Origin: Breviolum minutum Mf 1.05b.01
Taxonomy: Eukaryota; Sar; Dinophyceae; Suessiales; Symbiodiniaceae
DNA: 64,000 nt
Direction: 5' to 3'
Assembly: GCA_000507305.1 (NCBI GenBank)
Contig: DF239214.1
Coordinates: forward strand, 124,819-188,818
Below are positions 1 through 12,637 of this stretch, in pieces. Positions within the stretch are counted from its first letter, which is position 1; every line of letters begins with the position of its first letter. The notes under the pieces are model-generated. The model had not been told where the DNA came from. It saw only the letters and a program-made list of their open reading frames with translations, and ran no database searches. Position numbers and translations under genes: made by a program.

Positions 1-2092
1 TGTACTGATTTTTTTCATTTCAAGATAAACTAGGTGGTGGTTTCAAATATTTTCTATTTTCACCCCTATTTGGAGGAAGATTCCCATTTTGACTAATACT
101 TTTCAGATGGGTTGAAACCACCAACTAGTAAAAGGTCGGCTTCCAACGTGGCAGGCCCGCCCTTGTTTTCTGCCGGCGGCAGCGTACCTGCACCACACTT
201 CCAAGGTGACATAGCGGGTTCGGTGATAGTGGAGGGTGAGATTGGGGAAGCCAGAGGAAATCGAAGTGATATTATTTTCGGCATTGCTATATAACAAAAA
301 CCCTGGAACCCTGGTGGATGTCCCATCACAAAAGAAGATTGGTATCTAGGTGCTGACCTGATTTGATTCGAGTTTTTCCAGTGGATATAGAAAGTACATT
401 ACCAGGAAGGGTTCAAATATAGGTGCTGGATGGTGCTGGGGCATAGGCCATATGGATTTGCTTTAAGGGAAGCATTGCTTAAGGATTCAATTATATAATG
501 ATTAAGATATATCTTAAGATTATGATCTACTCATCTACCCCCTGCAAGTTTTTTTCCGGGATGGATTCAAAAACATCTCAAGACTCGGAGCCGTCAGGAT
601 ACATGTGCGATCTCATTGGTGTGCCCGTCTCCAGTGCCGAGCCTTCCAGATCCTTGGTTCCAAAATTTATGATAAAACGTAGGACAGCAAGTTGCTCATG
701 TCACCGACAGGGCCCCTACAACAGACCAGATGTTTAACCTCAAATAACCTCACTGATATGGAGATTCCTGTGAAATTTGTATTCAACGCTTGATATGGGA
801 TTGCACTGTGTGATGTGTATTTTGCTGAAATTGGAACAACATCTGAACATTTCATATTTGGTCTTTTGTAACATGGTTCACACTTGACACTCTTTTATTC
901 CAAAATCTATGTCCACTGTCAAAGACATGGGCTTTGGGGAAAGACCAAACATACATGCTCCTGGACGCAGCAATCTCTTCATACTCCTGATGTTAGTTTT
1001 ATCGAATATACTATGCCTATTCTTTAATCATTCAGTGGTTTGTCTTGGTGCTTTGGTGTTGCTTGGTGGTTTGGAACGCTTCTATCCCTCCTTTATAAGG
1101 ATGCTTGCTTGCAGCTCCAACCTGCCCCCCCAAAAAAAAAGAAAAACAAGTTTAGGTGAGAAATAGAGACACCCATCTAAACAAACATCAAAAAATTCTC
1201 ACTTAAGCAGCTTCACCTTGAGATTCCTAAACCCAAACCATGCCTGCCCGAGGTTTCTTTTTGCTGGCGCCGGGACAGAGACTGTGCTGTATCAACTTGG
1301 ATTGTCTTCCCAATGCAGATGTGTCTCCGATGACACTTTTGTCCGCGTGGAAACTGGGTTGATTCAGTTGTGGGCGCTGGAGGGCAAAACTGCTGGGATG
1401 AGATATAGAGATATGCAGTTATCACTTTATGGGTGATAACCAAGCCACTGTCAATACTCATATACATCTAGAATGCGAATGTAATCATAGTATATGTAAT
1501 ATGCAATTGAACAATCTTTTGCCTTGCAGTGTTGCAATTTTAGGGATGAACCGAACAGGAGTGCCTTGTTTGGAAACTCTTCAACAACTAGGAGCCTAGG
1601 AAGTCCAAGTGTCACCTTCCTAGCGTGAGCAAGCACTTGGACCCACGAAAATCATGATATTAACGGAGTGCATGTGTGCACGGGTTTGATTCAAACATTT
1701 GGGGATGTTCCAACCTGTGATGATTTGATATCAAAAAGATGTTGATCTCCTTTAGTCGAGTACATGATTGCTTCCATTGAAACCTGAAAGCATGGGGTTT
1801 TTGTTACAGTAATCCTCATCAGGTTCAGATTTGTAACCCAAGCTGTTCTGTCATGACACCAGCAAGATGCCACATCGACCGTAGGAACGAGTTGGCAGAA
1901 AAGGCACTGTCGGCTTCACATTTGGGAAAAGTCTCCTGGCTGACAAGTAGCTCGTAGAGATTCGCAGAAAGCTCTGAATTGCATACATCTCAGTATCTCT
2001 ATGTACCAAACTGGCTCTCCAGAGTGACTGAAAGCGTGTACCTTATGCATGGAACAATGATTCAAGGGGTGCTTAATATATGGTTGTAGGGA
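1..2092. other. No gene recognised
   Basis: Apart from the palindromic element at 30-128, only short open frames without good composition or splice borders. A + segment near 909-1166 and one near 1218-1436 are open but unconvincing. Confidence 0.5.
30..128. mobile_element. Short palindromic element, family A (CTAG termini), copy 1
   Basis: Inverted-repeat ends CTAGGTGGTGGTTTCAAA and TTGAAACCACCAACTAG. The interior shares ACTTTTCAGATGGGTT and TATTTTCACCCC with the copies at 19683-19811 and 33393-33490 and the diverged copy near 9441-9559. TAAA occurs just outside both ends and may be a target-site duplication. Confidence 0.75.
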
Positions 2093-2265
2093 TTGAAGCT
2101 CTCCAAAGCAGAAAATCCTGAGGCACCAGATGCTGTGGCAGTGCAAAATCTCACCTACCTTGGAGACAAGGAGATTGTTTCCTTCATGGCAACGCCAAAG
2201 CAGATGCTTGGACACACATGGCACCTGCTGACATGTTCCATTGGAAATGCAAGATATTGGAAGCA
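2093..2265 (+). CDS. Candidate exon, unrecognised
   Basis: The + strand reads KLSKAENPEAPDAVAVQNLT, then YLGDKEIVSFMATPKQMLGH. The GAT-GCT-GTG-GCA codon pattern looks coding. The antisense is open as well but Cys/His-rich and less protein-like. Confidence 0.35.
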
Positions 2266-2577
2266 AGGCCTCCCCGCTCCATTTTCTTGGGAAACCACAG
2301 AAAAACCAAATCGTTTTTCCTTGATATTGATATATAAATGGGATGACTGATCAAATACAATTGATCCTTCATCAATAGTGTTTCCAAGATGGTTGAAGGA
2401 AATACAATTGATTCAATTTCCTTGGTCAATTTCCTTCAAACCTTGCATCAAATATTCAGAATGTCATAAATCAACTGGTTTGCGTCATAATGCGCCTTGA
2501 CAAAGGTGCAGAATGAATTGTTCCGTTGTCATTTATGCTAGCTGATACTATATTAATGGCTATGGCTATTACTGCTG

Positions 2578-2856
2578 ATGCAACTTGTATCGGTAATGGT
2601 TTCGCCCATCCAAGTCGGTACCATAGTAAGCGCGGTTTGGATCTCAGAGACAAAATCCTCCAGTTGTGAATCATGGGCGAATCATGGCGCAAGCGCCTTT
2701 CAAGCAGCGGTGAAACTAAGGATAGAGGTGTCGTTGGCACCTGAGGATGTGCGAATGCAGCAAGCAATGGATTTTTGTTTCTTTTCACCTGCAGAATTGC
2801 AGCAAGCTCATTTTGTTTGTACGTCTATGAGCTGCAAGGGGCTTGCAGATGCATGA
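2578..2856 (+). CDS. Candidate exon, unrecognised
   Basis: The + strand reads ANHGASAFQAAVKLRIEVSL, then APEDVRMQQAMDFCFFSPAE, ending TGA at 2854-2856. A minus frame is also open. Could be the end of a small gene or chance. Confidence 0.3.
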   Translation: MQLVSVMVSPIQVGTIVSAVWISETKSSSCESWANHGASAFQAAVKLRIEVSLAPEDVRMQQAMDFCFFSPAELQQAHFVCTSMSCKGLADA

Positions 2857-2859
2857 GTT

Positions 2860-4980
2860 AAAGATGTTTACACTCCCTGAACTGGTAGCTCCTCCTGCTA
2901 GAAATCCATCAAAAGAGAATATGTTGAACATGCAACATTCAGCACGCATTTAGATTTTTCATTTTGCTGTTTTTTAGGGAGGGTAAGAAACAACATGAAT
3001 TAATGTTGTGCAGAGGATGTCAGTGTTGAGCCGTGAAGTAGAGATAAGTAGAGAAACGGGCCAACAGGCTTTGAATGCCTTGGATCTGTCAGTGTCCTAA
3101 GGGACACTTAGTGCGTTCTGACTAAGTTGGACAAAGCGTTGGATCAGCTATCCATTTTTGAGTATGTTTCATAGCTCTTTGCTGACTTGTATATCCAAGT
3201 ACTCACTGACATGTTGCTCAGTCCCAAGTCCCAAATAGATTCCTACAACGAATCTTGCGGCCAAGCAGTTTAGAAGGGGAAAACAAGAGTGGAAGAACGT
3301 CAGCTTCAGCAGAAATGGTCATGGGTTTCTGTAATCTTTCAACCAGTGAAGTATCTCACCACTACGCAGTGAGACATTTCTCAGTCGATGCTTTAAAAAC
3401 CCTATCCCCAACAGATGTCATTTTTCCAGGTGGAATTTTCATCCATCATAATCGTGAATCTGATCATGGCGGCTGAAGCTTTGCAACCACCGAAACCCAC
3501 ATCCCGAGTGACCGCATCTTCAGCAGCCCCAAACGTTGCAGGAGCAAAGGTGTCGTCAAATTGAAGCCTTGAAGCCGGGGACGGACCTGGACCACATGCG
3601 ACCACTGCAGGCAAATGGAAGTAGCAACAACAGGGGTCAGAAAGACATGTCACCCAAACCTTTTGGATGTAGGACACTTCGTTCAAGCTTCCATTGTATT
3701 GTTTCATCCACTATAACTGATGGCTCGAAGGTCTTTGGATATTGTGATTGTATGTCCTTGTTAGTAAGTATTTCTGGAGTGTTCATGAGCACTGATTTTT
3801 GTTTGACTGTTTGACTGACGTCACGTTTTGTATCACTTGGATCCCGATATATCCCATATGTGCTTCCTGTAAATTCATAGTGTACAAGCGATCCAAAGTG
3901 AACAAACGGCGTACCAACTTTGCCATGAAAACAACAGTCTTTGAATCAGTAGGATTTCCTGGGAATCTATGGTTAACCACTCCTTGTCAGGTCTATGTTG
4001 GCCAGAAAAAGTCGAGAGGCATCCGAAGTGTGAAGCTCTCTGGACACGTGAAAAAAAAAACAAGAGCGAATGAAAAATGGGCTTTGGCGGGTTGCATCAC
4101 ATGACCTCATCCCTTCAATGGTTGGGCAAGGGAAATATCCCAGACATCGGCCAGACTCATCGAAATGATGGTTGACTTTGTATGACTTTGTGACATGGTG
4201 TTTTTTTGGGGAAAGGTAACCTGCCACAGAAGTGGGGGTTGCAAAAGTCATCTGACAAATATTCAGTACAGAATTCTGTAGGTATTGTACTTATAAAACT
4301 AGTTGTAACCAGTCCCGTGACAAGATGCAAAATGAAAGCTTCTGAATTCTCAAGATATGACAAGAAACTTTGATTCAGGAGTGATACGCTACTTTAACTA
4401 GTCCTTAACCAAATGCTTTCAACAAACCTAAGCAGTTTGAAATGGTGTACAGCGACCTTGATGTTTTCTCCAGATCTCTGTGTATGCCATGATAAAAAAG
4501 ATTGGTGCTGATGCAGTGGTTCCTTAAACATGAGTTCAAGAGTAGTCCGGGGTTCTGTTGCCCCCAGCAAGATCCCTCACAAAGGATCCCAAACGCATAG
4601 ACACATAGGATGGTAAATTAGAGCTTAATACGCAGGATGTTGAAGGGTTATATTGCAGTTGCATAATTCTGTTGTTTTTTTTGTATGTTTTTTTGGTTGA
4701 CATTCATCCTTCAAAAGGCTTTCTGTTTTCAAAACACTCGGCAAAGGTACTATCAGTTCAAGGTCTTTGGATGTAAAAAACTAGGTTATACACCTGGTGA
4801 TATTTCTGTTGGTTTGTTTTTGAGCCCATTGGATTGCAGCCATTTTGAAAGAAAAGCGACTCAGAAAGACCTGGTATGAAATCCATGACTCCTCCATTGC
4901 TTCTCTTCCAGCGGCCATGCATCCCACAAAGCAAGACAAAGGGTGGAAAAACAACACTTCTCTTTCAACAATGTGAAACA
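2860..4980. other. No confident gene; small open segments
   Basis: A possible + exon near 3465-3560 reads MAAEALQPPKPTSRVTASSA and is Ala/Pro-rich. Otherwise nothing I can support. Confidence 0.4.
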
Positions 4981-4989
4981 AACATCGTA

Positions 4990-5206
4990 CTGTGACACCA
5001 AACCCATGATATGTTTCCAATGTTTCCTTGATGCTTTGAATCAACGAGTCCTACGTACAGAAGTTGGAGGGAAGGTAGCCATGCAACTTCCCGCCAGCGT
5101 ATTTGGGGTTGGTGAGACCAGTCCGGTAGTGACTCGACGCATCGATGAAGAATCCTATAATACCCTCATCTTTTTCCACAATAGTATCAACATGTTGACC
5201 TTTTAG
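4990..5206 (+). CDS. Candidate exon, weak
   Basis: The + strand reads QRVLRTEVGGKVAMQLPASV, then FGVGETSPVVTRRIDEESYN. Composition is protein-like. No long minus frame competes over the central part. Not recognised. Confidence 0.25.
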
Positions 5207-6036
5207 AAATGAAGTGAGCACAGTCACAATCTTCGAAATTTCCAGGATGTGTTATGGATGTGTTTTCCTTATTACCTTCATGAAGCTTTGCCCAGTTTTT
5301 CATCAATCCATCCCGCAGCGGTAGAGTTCTATATACGAAGATCCGTTTTAGCTTTGAGAGTCTCCGGTTTACGGAAAAACTCGGTATGCCATTGGAATCA
5401 AACGATGTGCTATATAGGGGTTTTGCTTGAACTTCGGCTTTTTTGGAATTCATGAAGGATACATTTTAAAGTGCACTTTTAGCAAGTATGAACAATTATA
5501 GGTTTATAGTCATATATATATATATATATTTATAGTACGTATATAGTATAGAAGTCGGGCACGCTACCATACCCACCACAATCAAGTTTTGAGACATTTG
5601 CGCCTCGAAATCGCCTTGTAGGCGGGGTGGGACTTTGATGACAAGAATCCCGGCGTTCCGGGTCGCGACTCAGACACCTGGCAACACCGGGAGATGGTTG
5701 TTTCACCAGCTGGGCGAGTTGTGTTTTTTAGGTGGCCAAAGGAACCAACCAAAAGGATACAAAAGGTAATGGGTGTTTTTTTTTTTTCTGGATTGGCAAA
5801 ATTTCCCATGAGGATAGAATTTCCTGACCCCGGCTTTCGATGTTTTGGTGAGTTTGCTGTATTTGAATTGACACTCTTTGATTTGAAACGAGGCAAGCTT
5901 GTACAGCCGTTTGATTCCTCAGCAACTTTCAGCGCGGATCGCTTGCAGTGTCGTCCTCCTTCTCTTCCTGTGGCTTGCTTTTCGGGTGAATCCGGTGAAG
6001 TTAGTCAAGGGTCAAGTTCCATATGTTTGAAAGCTA

Positions 6037-6139
6037 CTGTTGATGGAAGAAATCCTGCACCACCTGGGATGTATGAAACCCTGCAAATAATGGGAGATTT
6101 ACCATATCAACTGGTTAGCCGGATTTCTTCCATCAACAG
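6037..6139. mobile_element. Short palindromic element, family C (CTGTTGATGGAAGAAATCC)
   Basis: A perfect 19-bp terminal inverted repeat: CTGTTGATGGAAGAAATCC at the left and GGATTTCTTCCATCAACAG at the right, with a core of about 65 bp (CACCACCTGGGATGTATGAA onward). I recall similar sequence widespread in Symbiodiniaceae assemblies (memory, unchecked). It sits inside a long chance + frame. Confidence 0.8.
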
Positions 6140-6515
6140 ATGTGCAGAGGTGAAAAGTAGCTGGTTGACTCTAAGCAATGGACATCAGAAGAAACGTTTA
6201 CAGTATGCTCTCAGGGTCGGGTCACCCCAGAAGACGTGCAGAATATTTCTGTCCTTAGGGAAGGCATGCCTGAACATCGAAACAGCGAAAGATTGTTTGG
6301 GAAGTATCGTCAAAAGGGGTGTCCTGAAACGACGTGATACTTCTGTTAGAAAACACGTTTTTGAATTTTTCAAGGGGTTCCATCACCTAAGATGTGTCTA
6401 TTCAAGACAGCCATGGGGTCTTTTTGGGGTAAAAACATCTTGTGTGTTTCACTTCTTCGCAAGGCTGGTGGTCTTTGGGATAGAAATTGAGCAGCCATCT
6501 GGAACATCAGTGGCT

Positions 6516-6960
6516 ATGAGCGATTACGAAGCCTTTGCCTTGTGGCGAAGTCGTGCCAGATATGATCCCAGTGCTATTCCCAACGCGACTTTGAACGCGA
6601 CACCCTGGGTCGCTAAGCTGGCGAAGTTATGTGAAGTTTTGAGATGTTCGGATCCGAAGAAGGGAAGATTCAAATTCGAATCCATAGCAAAATTGGAAAG
6701 TTGCAGTTGGAGCAAGCGTTTCATGACAACTTTTGTTGGGACAATTTTGTTGCTAATTGTCCTTCCGAAACCTTTTGTAACATTTCGGAACACCCTTCCA
6801 GAACAGCATGGAACACCGGGCATCTTGAAAGGGGGGTTCCCCAACCGTCGTTCAATGAGGTGGTCCATCGATTTTCAAGGGGAGCTTCACCACAGAGTCA
6901 AGGCAGCAGTGTGATCAGTGTGGATGCGGCATGGGTTTGTTCGTTGCACTGGTCAACCGA
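6516..6960 (+). CDS. Candidate exon(s), frame and strand uncertain
   Basis: Two + frames overlap. One starts MSDYEAFALWRSRARYDPSA and continues AKLAKLCEVLRCSDPKKG. The other reads LEQAFHDNFCWDNFVANCPS and stops at 6962. A minus frame is open too. The region is GC-richer than its flanks and probably contains a real exon, but I cannot choose the frame. The long 406-codon + frame reaching back to 5694 is not one exon: it runs through a palindromic element. Confidence 0.3.
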
Positions 6961-7119
6961 GTGACAGAAGTCATCCTGGGAGAACGTCAAGCAGGGAACT
7001 ATCCCAAAAGTTACTGAAACCCCGACTCTGGCTGGAGTCGGTTCTTTTGTCTAAGCCAAACCATTTTTTTTAGCATTGCTTTGGTGCCCGCCGGTTTCTT
7101 GTTGTTCTGGTTGTTTTAA

Positions 7120-7297
7120 AGTGCCACTAAAGGAACATGGCAATGATGAGATGCAGTCAGGTGGTCAGGGAATGTTGGGCAAAGATGTGTCGTTTCGGGT
7201 TTCAGATGATGATCTGCAATTAACTGCTGTTTTTTTCCAAATGTTGAATAACTGCTTCAAGAGGAGAGAAACAGAATTTGGCCCTATTTGGTGTTGA
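7120..7297 (+). CDS. Candidate exon, weak
   Basis: The + strand reads KVPLKEHGNDEMQSGGQGML, then GKDVSFRVSDDDLQLTAVFF, and runs into a GA microsatellite. Not recognised. Confidence 0.3.
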
Positions 7298-7741
7298 GAG
7301 AGAGAGAGAGAGCACGTTTCTTTCCGCTAGGCTAAGAATGAAAACTCTGAAAGTCAAGCTTATAAGCAGATGCGTTCCCTGACAATTCTCAAGGTGACTG
7401 TTGCAGCATTTGCTGAGCCATGCTTGATTCAATCAAATCTTTGACTAAATCATTGACTGCATTATATATGCACAGTTTCTAGTTGCACCCAAATGATGCC
7501 TTATCAAGGCGGGGAATAGTAGTTGATTGATAGCTGGATAGCTTCAACGGGTTCCCCGCATCTATAAGTTGCATCATTGTTAGAACCCCCAAATGAGTTC
7601 AAATGAGTATGGTATTTGCGATATAATATACATATACACACATCCTAGTATTATATTTATATATATACGTATATCAGATGATATGGTATAATTTGGCATA
7701 TCAATGCATATCATTATAAGATATATGTTCTAGATCTAAAC

Positions 7742-7954
7742 ATGGTGACCTGGTGTTTGAACTCTTTTTGTTCATCTATCCAGTTTCAATCTCAGGATGT
7801 GTTTGCAGTGCGTGATGATTCCTGGAATCAAAGGTCAATATTATCAGGACATGTTGCTTGTTCTGTTGGAGTTGGAGCGATTCATCCCACTGGGTTGGGT
7901 GATTCTTGTCGCCCTTCTGTCAAGGCGACATTGGTATGTCAGGCCTTTAGCTGA
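7742..7954 (+). CDS. Candidate exon, weak
   Basis: The + strand reads SQDVFAVRDDSWNQRSILSG, then HVACSVGVGAIHPTGLGDSC. No competing minus frame. Not recognised. Confidence 0.25.
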   Translation: MVTWCLNSFCSSIQFQSQDVFAVRDDSWNQRSILSGHVACSVGVGAIHPTGLGDSCRPSVKATLVCQAFS

Positions 7955-8622
7955 TGTCAACATATAAATTCCACCAACGGAAGTAAGCCATGTAAAACAA
8001 ACGGTTTTTGCGCGGGAAAACGGGGAATGCCATATTCCCTGTTCATATCAAGCGTACGGGATTGAGACACATGTCATGGTCACTTGAGATTCACTTGAGG
8101 ATCAAGAACCTTAGATATTTCCTCGATATCATCCAACAAGGATGTTCTCCAGAAAGTGCATTCACATATATGTCATTTATGTGGTCAAAGGAGACTAAAT
8201 ACGTGGAACCAAAAGAGCCGCTGAATTAAAACGAAATTATGCTGCAACAAAGCGCCAGTTGAACATATTTTACGGATTAACGAAGCATCGCAAGGGGCAG
8301 AAAATAATTACACAATTGAAACAAAAAGCACTTCTTGAATATTGAATCCTTGACCATGTGATCCATGTGTCAAATTCAGACACACCACTGGAAGGTGGCA
8401 AGATGAGTTGTTCTTGTTTTTTCTTCCCGGGTGACCCAATGAGGTTGAAACTTCAGATGGTATATGCCCAACGTCATGGCTATGATTCTTGATGGATTGG
8501 TGGAGAGGGTGTAGACATGATAGTTTCTAACAGAGGTCGGTGAGAATTTGAATATATTTGATATCACCCCCCACAATTTCGGTGTATGACTCAAGGAGGT
8601 ATCCATCCCAAACATATGGGTG

Positions 8623-8722
8623 TTTCCAAAAATAGAGGTACCCCAAAATGGATGGTTTATAATGGAAAACCCTATTAAATGGATGATTTGGGGGTACCAT
8701 TATTTTCGGAAACACCCATATG
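8623..8722. mobile_element. Short palindromic element, family B (GGGTGTTTCC), copy 1
   Basis: Ends CATATGGGTGTTTCCAAAAA and TTTTCGGAAACACCCATATG form long inverted repeats that continue inward as GGTACCCC/GGGGTACC. The core has ATGGATGGTTTATAATGG. It is about 90% similar by eye to 26151-26250. TA on both sides fits a Stowaway/mariner-type target site (inference). Confidence 0.8.
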
Positions 8723-9440
8723 AGTCAAAAGGTGTGTGTTTTTTTTTCAGACTTTCAAAACAAACAAAGGCAAAAAAAAACGGTGAATCGGAATCTGCTT
8801 GGCTTTCGAGTTCCAGGTGGTTTATGGGGGCCCAATACAACTAACCACAAAGAAACATATATATCCCAATTGTGAAACTAGGCTAACCCGGTGGTGGTCG
8901 GTTTTAGCCACCTTGTCGAAAAATCGTGTCAAATACGGGGACTCATCTTCCACCTGGAACTCTAAGCAATCATTGTTTTTAAAGAAAATGTTCCTATGTT
9001 CTATTCCAATACAGAATTGGGTTGATGACCATCTAGTTGGTGAATCAACTACTTGGGAGCCTGGAACTCTCCAAAGCGAACCAGTTTTTTGGATGGAAAT
9101 GGTGATTTCACCCACCATTTTTCCATGATTTGGGGTTCCCATCAGCCAATTGAAACGTTGCCATTTACAAAAATCGGTGGCCATGAGGTGTCATCTTCAG
9201 CAATTTGCTGGATCATCCGCCCTTTACTTTCAAAAAATTGAAGAAGAAGTGGACTTGGAGAACAAATGACCCATTTTCTTGACCAGACTTGTGGGACGTT
9301 TGTTTGGACTTCCTGCCACGAGGGTCCGAACTCGCCTCCATATGGGGAGGAGCAAACCCCCAAAATCTGTTGGTGACGGACCAACGTCTCAGGGGTTTCC
9401 TACAGACACAGCTGGGGACAAGTTTGGACTGTAGAATCTG

Positions 9441-9559
9441 GTTGGTGGCAACTCAATCATTTTGTTTGGATGTTTGCACCCCGATCCCTGGGGAAGATGA
9501 ACCCATTTTTGACGGTCGCATATTTTTCAGATGGGTTGGTGAAGTCAACCAGCAACTAG
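9441..9559. mobile_element. Family A palindromic element, diverged copy
   Basis: The right part (GTCGCATATTTTTCAGATGG, then GTTGGTGAAGTCAACCAGCA ending in CTAG) matches the reverse complement of the 19683-19811 copy closely. The left part (TGGTTGGTGGCAACTCAATC) is degraded. It is oriented like copy 1. Confidence 0.6.
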
Positions 9560-10052
9560 GAATACTCTCCTTCCAAGGATCTCTACACTTTCGTTGGTGA
9601 TGCTGAAGGTTATATGGAGCGAAGGCCGAATACTGAGTGGTACAAGTTGCTTTCGATCCTTACTTGCGTGGAAGAAAAGCTTTCTTTTGGTAGTGGTTGT
9701 TTATGGGGATAATGGGGATACGTGATTCACTATATATACAAATAATTAGTCACCCCGTCTTTTTTTGTGGTGCTTGGATTTTCTCCGAACCGGCCCAAGC
9801 AGGTTTTCCAAGATGTCAGCTGTTTTCAATCTTCAAGTGGTGTTACATCTGTATCTATCATTGTGTGTGTGCTGGTTAATCAAGGACCCAATGGTTGATA
9901 GAAAGTGGAAAGAGCGGCTGTGACTACATCTTCTGGATTGATACCAACTCTGTGACTGGTCGACAGTTGAGGAAAAATTGGACCCTTCACAATTTTGTGT
10001 CGCAAACTTTTTGTTTTTTGGTAATCAAAAACAGTAGTGTTTTAGAGACATT

Positions 10053-10157
10053 TACCCTCCCTGAAACTAACATAGCACCTGAAAATAGGCCTTCCCAAAA
10101 GGAAACTAGTCTTCCAACCATTGATTTTCAGGTGCTATGTTAGTTTCGGGGAGGGTA
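10053..10157. mobile_element. Short palindromic element, family D (TACCCTCCCTGAAAC)
   Basis: Arms TACCCTCCCTGAAACTAACA and TGTTAGTTTCGGGGAGGGTA, continuing inward through TAGCACCTGAAAAT and its complement. Together the arms span 34 bp each with two mismatches around a core of about 37 bp. The RNA or single strand would fold into a near-perfect hairpin. Confidence 0.8.
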
Positions 10158-12247
10158 TGTTTCACACCCCTAAGGGCTCTTTGGGTCGTTTAAGCCTTGG
10201 TTCTTCTTTTTATAAAAAATTCCAACCTGTCCATCCGAATGCAACGAAGCTGAGTTGATCATGAACCTGGATTTCAGCCTTGAAAGCCTGATACATTGGA
10301 ACAAGATGCAAGACACCGATGCTGTCATCAGTGCAGAGACTTTGCTGCCAAAACGCCAACCGGGAAAGTGTTGGGGGAAGGAGCAGAACTTGGGGTAGTG
10401 CTATGGACCCCCCAACTATCAATGCATGTAAAGTGATTCTTTGTGTGAGAGTCTGTTTTTGAACGATTTCTGACATGTGACACGTGCCATCCTCTACAAT
10501 CCGAAATTCAGCATCTAGCTTTTCCAGCCCAATCAAGATCCCAATTCACCTTCCCAACAAATCCACCGCCTGCGGTTACGATGGGTTAATCAATGGTGAC
10601 CAAGACACCACAAAGATTATCAGTTCATACCACTTGCTACAGGATTGCCATTTGCAGAATGTTTGACAAGCTGTATCACTTGGAAAGCGTTTGAAATCCA
10701 TGAAAACTGAACGTTTGAACAGAGCACTACTTGTATCTAGGTAGACACTGAGGGAAGTCTTCAGAAATGATGGAACAAAATCAGATCATTTTCAGACATC
10801 TTTTGTGGTGAAAATGATCGGCAATAATTTATGTCAGAGTAGCCTTGACAGTAGGAAACTGCGCATAGTGAGGCACAGTGCAGTCAGAAATCTTTTGTGT
10901 CACCGTGTCTGGGAAATACAGCAGATTGAGGATTTGTGTAAATTCAATAACCCGAATCCCTTCTCAAGCATCATTTCCTATTCTGCAAAATTCCTTACGA
11001 AAATTTCAAGAGTCTTTGTTCAGTTCCCCCCCAGCCTCAGGATACCTTGGCAGTGAATTTGAATCAAGGCCTATGGAAGTTTACTCGTTTTACTCGAGAC
11101 TTGTTGGTTGATGCCTGGAGCAACCTGGACGTTGAACGACCCGGGAGATGGCAACCGGATGGGGATTTTGCCGTGATTTGCCGTGTAGAAGGTTAAGGAA
11201 GGGCACTAGATTTTGATGGAGACACTTGCATCACGAGATCAGATGCAGGCAGGATTTTTTTTCAGAACCATGAATTTCAATCAGTTTCTGCATGTTTCTG
11301 CGAATACTGCTTCAGTTGGGGTACACTGCTACCACACTCATTCTTATCTTGTCCTGTTTGGCCCATGATCTTCACTCTTTGCAATGGAACCTTTCTGGAT
11401 GTTTTCTGTTATAAGTGGTTGAAAAGTATGACTAGAAGAAGGATACAGGATGGAATGTCTCATCTTTCGATCAGTACGTACTGATCCAAAGGCAGCCACA
11501 AGTACCCAGTTTTTGGAAGCAGTTGCATCATGACAAGGTGAAATGTACATCCATTCTAAGGGAGGTGTGGCTGGATCTATCCGAATCCTTGTGTTGTGTG
11601 TTTTTTTCCGAGAAAGTGGTGTATAGTATCGTATGCACAGCATGGAAAAGGACCTGTTTGTTTGATATCTAAAAACTGTTCATGTTGGAAGGTCTTTATT
11701 GTGTTTCCACTTGTTAGGGGCCGTTGGAGGGAAATGTTGGTGGTTGAAGTTGAATTAACCTCCAACCAGCGAGGTATGCGGGAGAGAGATGGGCCAAAAG
11801 TCAATCTTCATGCCACCGGAGCAATGGCATCAATCTTGGGTGGATGCCAACCACATCAGAGCTTTCAACAGAAGCAAAAGTGCTATGATGTGACGTGTCT
11901 GACTGGACCGTGATTGTGTTTTTTTTCCCTTGTTTCAATTTGTTTCACTTGTATTTTTCCGAATGTCACCAAAATGAGTAGATACGGTCAGTTTCTGGAA
12001 GGTCTAGATTTCCAGAAATTCACACTGAATCTCAAGGTGATGGATCGAGGTTGGCGTGATCATGGCTGGGCGGAGAGTGTCTACTACCCGGGAAATAACC
12101 AAAAGATAGGAGAAACTCGGATGATTTGGACCGGAATTTCGGTTTCACATATATACAGTACATGCATTTACACATTCAGAGGGGTCAAAGATGGTCAAAG
12201 TGTCATTTTGCTCGCGGCTTGGAAATGGGTAGACCTTAAGAACCCGT

Positions 12248-12637
12248 ATGTTTCCTTCTTCTTCAACGTCTTCTTCTCCTTCTTCTTACAAGGCTTTCTT
12301 ACACAAAGGCCCAAAGGGCCTATTTCTGGATCATCTCAAAATACATTCAAGTGTGAAATGTTTGGAGAGAACACTTGGGGCAGTGGGGTGCGTTCAGGAA
12401 GTGGTTGTCAACAAGACGATGCTGACACACATCAAGTGGGTTCCAAGACATGTGATCAACTCTTACCCTGGCGGATCATTTTGGGGCAAATTTGCGTTTC
12501 TCGGTGGCGATGTTGCCGAAGTTGGAATCGCTTGCTATGGGACTTGCAGTTTTTCGCAACATCACCAACCCTCATTCTTAGATGTTTTTTTGCGACTGGG
12601 AGTTTGGTCCTTAACTCGGGCTACCATTTCCTGGTGA
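12248..12637 (+). CDS. Candidate exon(s), unrecognised
   Basis: Frame beginning after a CTT-rich stretch. The likely part is about 12300-12545: SSVKCLERTLGAVGCVQEVV, then HIKWVPRHVINSYPGGSFWG and GKFAFLGGDVAEVGIACYG. A second + frame (11914-12753) is open across the same bases because it began upstream; the first has the better composition. Minus frames are broken. It may belong with the exon at 12939-13208. Confidence 0.35.
   Translation: MFPSSSTSSSPSSYKAFLHKGPKGLFLDHLKIHSSVKCLERTLGAVGCVQEVVVNKTMLTHIKWVPRHVINSYPGGSFWGKFAFLGGDVAEVGIACYGTCSFSQHHQPSFLDVFLRLGVWSLTRATISW

Noticed and set aside
5694..6914. 406-codon + strand ORF as a single gene
   Set aside because: It runs through a palindromic repeat element, contains low-quality composition over most of its length, and overlaps better frames at its 3' end. 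At most part of it (after about 6516) is an exon.
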